Assembly: GCA_038741495.1 (NCBI GenBank)
Contig: JAVYKX010000001.1
Coordinates: 1-54,917, forward strand
Length of the DNA: 54,917 nt
From: Thermofilum sp.
GTDB lineage: Archaea; Thermoproteota; Thermoprotei; Thermofilales; Thermofilaceae
Direction of reading: 5' to 3'
The notes beneath the pieces were generated by a model, which ran no database searches, had not been told where the DNA came from, and was given only the letters and a program-made list of their open reading frames with translations. Each line of letters begins with the position of its first letter. Positions within the stretch are counted from its first letter, which is position 1. The translations under genes were made by a program, and so were the position numbers. Shown here in pieces: positions 53,076 through 54,917 of this stretch.

Positions 53076-53290
53076 GGAGGGCTTGAGGAAGCTGGAGACG
53101 AGGTTTGGGTTGAGCTGATGTTCTACGGCAGCATAGGCGCCGAAGAGGCTACCCTAGCGCTGGCGGCAAAGCGCCTCATTCCCCCCAGGGGAAGTGAAGG
53201 TCATCGCAGAGGGTGCTTCCACTTTTCAGGTGGGCAGCCTCCTCGATGAGACAATCAGGCGGGCACGGGAGGAGGCTATGCCGAGCTGAG
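52980..53290 (+). pseudogene. Decayed gene, paralogue of the 38.6-kb remnant
   Basis: Fragments in shifting frames read LLRRAVRNAVFFSLPRSLLS-stop, YSSLIEEVREGLRKLETRFG, VELMFYGSIGAEEATLALAA and VIAEGASTFQVGSLLDETIR, ending EEAMPS. At least one stop and two frameshifts are present. The last 50 codons align with the short frame at 38640-38798. The family is not recognised; the FYGS and EEA patterns recall small nucleotidyltransferases, but this is weak. Confidence 0.5.
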
Positions 53291-53466
53291 AGCTCGCTAA
53301 ATGATTTTCTCTCTTCTTATGCTCTAGTAGAGCGGTGTAGCGGCGCCTCCGCGCGGGGTGAAGGTTTAAAATCGCGGAAGTAATCTCTATAGGGAACTCG
53401 CACCCGACATGTTCATCCACCCGCATGCCTCATAGAAAAGACGGTCACAGGTATGGCGAAAAGGAA

Positions 53467-53476
53467 TAATTTAAAT
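53467..53476 (+). promoter_or_regulatory. TATA box of the agmatinase gene
   Basis: TAATTTAAAT lies 18-27 bases before the ATG at 53494, which fits a leaderless mRNA. Confidence 0.55.
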
Positions 53477-53493
53477 GTTCAGCAGGACTGCCG

Positions 53494-54387
53494 ATGCTGA
53501 AGACGAATCCCGAGCTTGAGATGTTTACCCGCAGGCTAGCGCCACCGCTCTTCGGAAGGGAGAGTAAACCTGAAGAGAGCAGGTTGATCGTGGTAGGAGC
53601 GCCTTTCGACTCCTCCGCAACCACAGTTCCAGGCCAGAGAGCTGCGCCGCGAAGGATACGCGAAATCTCCCTAGAGCTCGAAACCTTCGACTTTGAGCTA
53701 GAGATGGATGCCGAGGATGCCCCCTTCTACGATGCAGGCGACTTGCCCCTAGAGGTGGACTTCAGCTCATTCATGGGGATTCTCTACCGGGTAGCTTCGG
53801 AAGTCTTTTCGAAAGGTAAGATACTGGCTCTCATAGGAGGTGATCACCTGGTAACGCTCCCCTCAGTTAAAGCTGCGCTATCCACTCTCGGCACTACTCA
53901 TCTGCTCGTCCTAGATGCCCACTTAGATCTGAGGGACGAGTACCCTCTCGGCACCAAGTATAGCCACGCCACCGTGATGCGAAGATTGCTCGAGGAGAAT
54001 AGCGATCTGAGAATTACTTACTTCAAACCTAGAGCACTGTCTAAGGAAGAGTACTCCTTCCTAGCTTCCTGCAGTCGGGTGAGAGTGGTGAGAAGGGTCG
54101 AGGAGCTGCTCGAGGATTTCGAGAGCAGCCAGAGGATCTACCTCTCCATAGATATAGATGTCGTAGACCCTGCTTTCGCTCCAGGCGTAGGAGTTCCCGA
54201 ACCGCTCGGCCTTTACCCCCAAGAGGTCGCCCAGGTACTCGACCGTTTTCTTGAAGCTCACGGCAGGCGAGTAATAGGATTTGACCTAGTTGAAGTGAAC
54301 CCCGTTCTCGACGTCAGTAACGTGACATCCGCGCTAGCGGCAAAACTTTTGATGAAGATCATTGTCAGGATCTTTACGCTTAAGTAA
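53494..54387 (+). CDS. speB: Agmatinase/arginase-family ureohydrolase
   Basis: Manganese enzyme that most likely splits agmatine to putrescine and urea; in Thermoproteales-type archaea related enzymes serve polyamine synthesis. The 297-residue protein has the metal motifs LIGGDHLVTLP, VLDAHLDLRDEY with SHATVMRRL, and SIDIDVVDPAFAPGVGVPEP. The substrate loop does not decide between agmatine and aminopropylagmatine. The exon is intact. It stands alone after the accessory region. Confidence 0.88.
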   Translation: MLKTNPELEMFTRRLAPPLFGRESKPEESRLIVVGAPFDSSATTVPGQRAAPRRIREISLELETFDFELEMDAEDAPFYDAGDLPLEVDFSSFMGILYRVASEVFSKGKILALIGGDHLVTLPSVKAALSTLGTTHLLVLDAHLDLRDEYPLGTKYSHATVMRRLLEENSDLRITYFKPRALSKEEYSFLASCSRVRVVRRVEELLEDFESSQRIYLSIDIDVVDPAFAPGVGVPEPLGLYPQEVAQVLDRFLEAHGRRVIGFDLVEVNPVLDVSNVTSALAAKLLMKIIVRIFTLK

Positions 54388-54391
54388 AGAA

Positions 54392-54640
54392 TCAGTAGAG
54401 TTCTATTTCAACGCCATAAGCACTCCCCTCCATGCTTACTATAACGTCGATGTTGTTAAGCCCCTCAGTTCTGCTCAAAGCTGAAACGAAGTCACCTATC
54501 TTGGTCAGCAGCTCGCTGGGAGACTCGCCGACACCACTAAAACTCACACGCACCTTCTTGTCTTCGATTTTCACATCGAGAGAGTCCGACCCCTTGAACA
54601 GTGCGCGCAATTTCTTCTCTATGTCGGCTTTCGTAATCAC
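54392..54640 (-). CDS. Small hypothetical protein
   Basis: An 82-residue protein with an alpha/beta pattern: MITKADIEKKLRALFKGSDS, LDVKIEDKKVRVSFSGVGES, then a helix PSELLTKIGDFVSALSRTEG and a final strand pair (IDVIVSMEGSAYGVEIELY). No cysteines, no signal. Not recognised. It converges with speB (4-base gap). Confidence 0.6.
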   Translation of the reverse strand: MITKADIEKKLRALFKGSDSLDVKIEDKKVRVSFSGVGESPSELLTKIGDFVSALSRTEGLNNIDVIVSMEGSAYGVEIELY

Positions 54641-54788
54641 GTGCCCCTCGACCCCCCAGCTGAAAGCCGCGTTAAAAACCTATCCCTAAGCCAGTGCAGC
54701 CAGCCTACCATCTAACGCGATGAAAGCTGGAGCAGTAGGGAATTCCTTACGCTCAAGCCGACTTCAACTAGCGTGATAGATAGCATGG

Positions 54789-54861
54789 GGCCCGGGCCGG
54801 GATTCGAACCCGGGTTCACCAGGGCCACAGCCTGGCATGCTAGCCGCTACACCACCCGGGC
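54789..54861 (-). tRNA. tRNA-His (GTG), no intron
   Basis: The acceptor GCCCGGG/CCCGGGC, anticodon arm CCAGG-CTGTGGC-CCTGG and T-arm are complete. The genome encodes a G just before position 1 (54862), the G-1 identity element of tRNA-His, facing discriminator C. CCA is encoded at 54786-54788. It is the only tRNA in the window without an intron. Confidence 0.94.
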
Positions 54862-54917
54862 CTCGACTGCCTTTGCCCACCTCCCCCTTCATAGGCTTTT
54901 CGCCTCCAGGGCCCGCC

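Overview
The window reads as a chromosomal segment of a hyperthermophilic, anaerobic crenarchaeon of the Thermofilales/Thermoproteales type. The reasons are archaeal information-processing genes throughout (TBP, TFB, thermosome, proteasome beta, Cdc48, FEN1, B-family polymerase, aCPSF1, eS17, eL40), an archaeal histone, a two-subunit-type tRNA-splicing endonuclease gene, a class III ribonucleotide reductase, protein disulfide oxidoreductase, ADP-forming acyl-CoA synthetase, A-type ATPase genes and tRNA genes full of small introns at non-canonical positions. Many genes have a TATA box about 25-30 bases before the start codon, so leaderless or short-leader mRNAs are common. The assignment to a genus is inference; no 16S rRNA lies in the window.

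Layout. 1-5.6 kb: thermosome (cut by the left edge), signal peptidase, TBP, N-terminal acetyltransferase, eL40, DNA polymerase B. 5.6-17.5 kb: an RNA- and protein-quality-control block with a PDCD5-like protein, a candidate H/ACA RNA, tRNA-Trp, a PUA protein, the tRNA-splicing endonuclease structural subunit, aCPSF1, proteasome beta, UPF0179, FKBP, Cdc48, FEN1, DUF371, tRNA-Asp, tRNA-Ile, tRNA-Leu, eS17, histone and tRNA-Asn. 17.7-23.3 kb: a cell-envelope group (signal-peptide surface protein, membrane M48 protease, coiled-coil protein, zinc-ribbon membrane protein, transglutaminase-like protein). 23.3-31.3 kb: A-type ATPase, atpA-B-D-C on plus and atpK, atpI on minus. 31.4-46.4 kb: metabolism and housekeeping (acyl-CoA synthetase, NrdD, PPP phosphatase, pyruvate kinase, SPOUT methyltransferase, PDO, ValRS, ASCH protein, UxaE-like epimerase, small winged-helix proteins). 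46.6-54.9 kb: tRNA-Gly, dephospho-CoA kinase, TFB paralogue, Lrp-domain protein, then an accessory stretch with gene remnants, VapBC, a DUF438 sensor plus HTH regulator, more remnants, agmatinase and tRNA-His.

The most striking observation is in the TBP gene. Its reading frame is interrupted by 29 bases (1694-1722) that form a bulge-helix-bulge with a 4-bp central helix, two 3-nt bulges and a 9-10-bp inner hairpin closed by TCCG. Removing them restores the conserved PEQFPGL motif, which also occurs in the second half of the same protein. This looks like a minimal archaeal mRNA intron cut by the tRNA-splicing endonuclease, one subunit of which is encoded 5-6 kb away. The same bulge-helix-bulge rule explains eight introns in six of the seven tRNA genes here.
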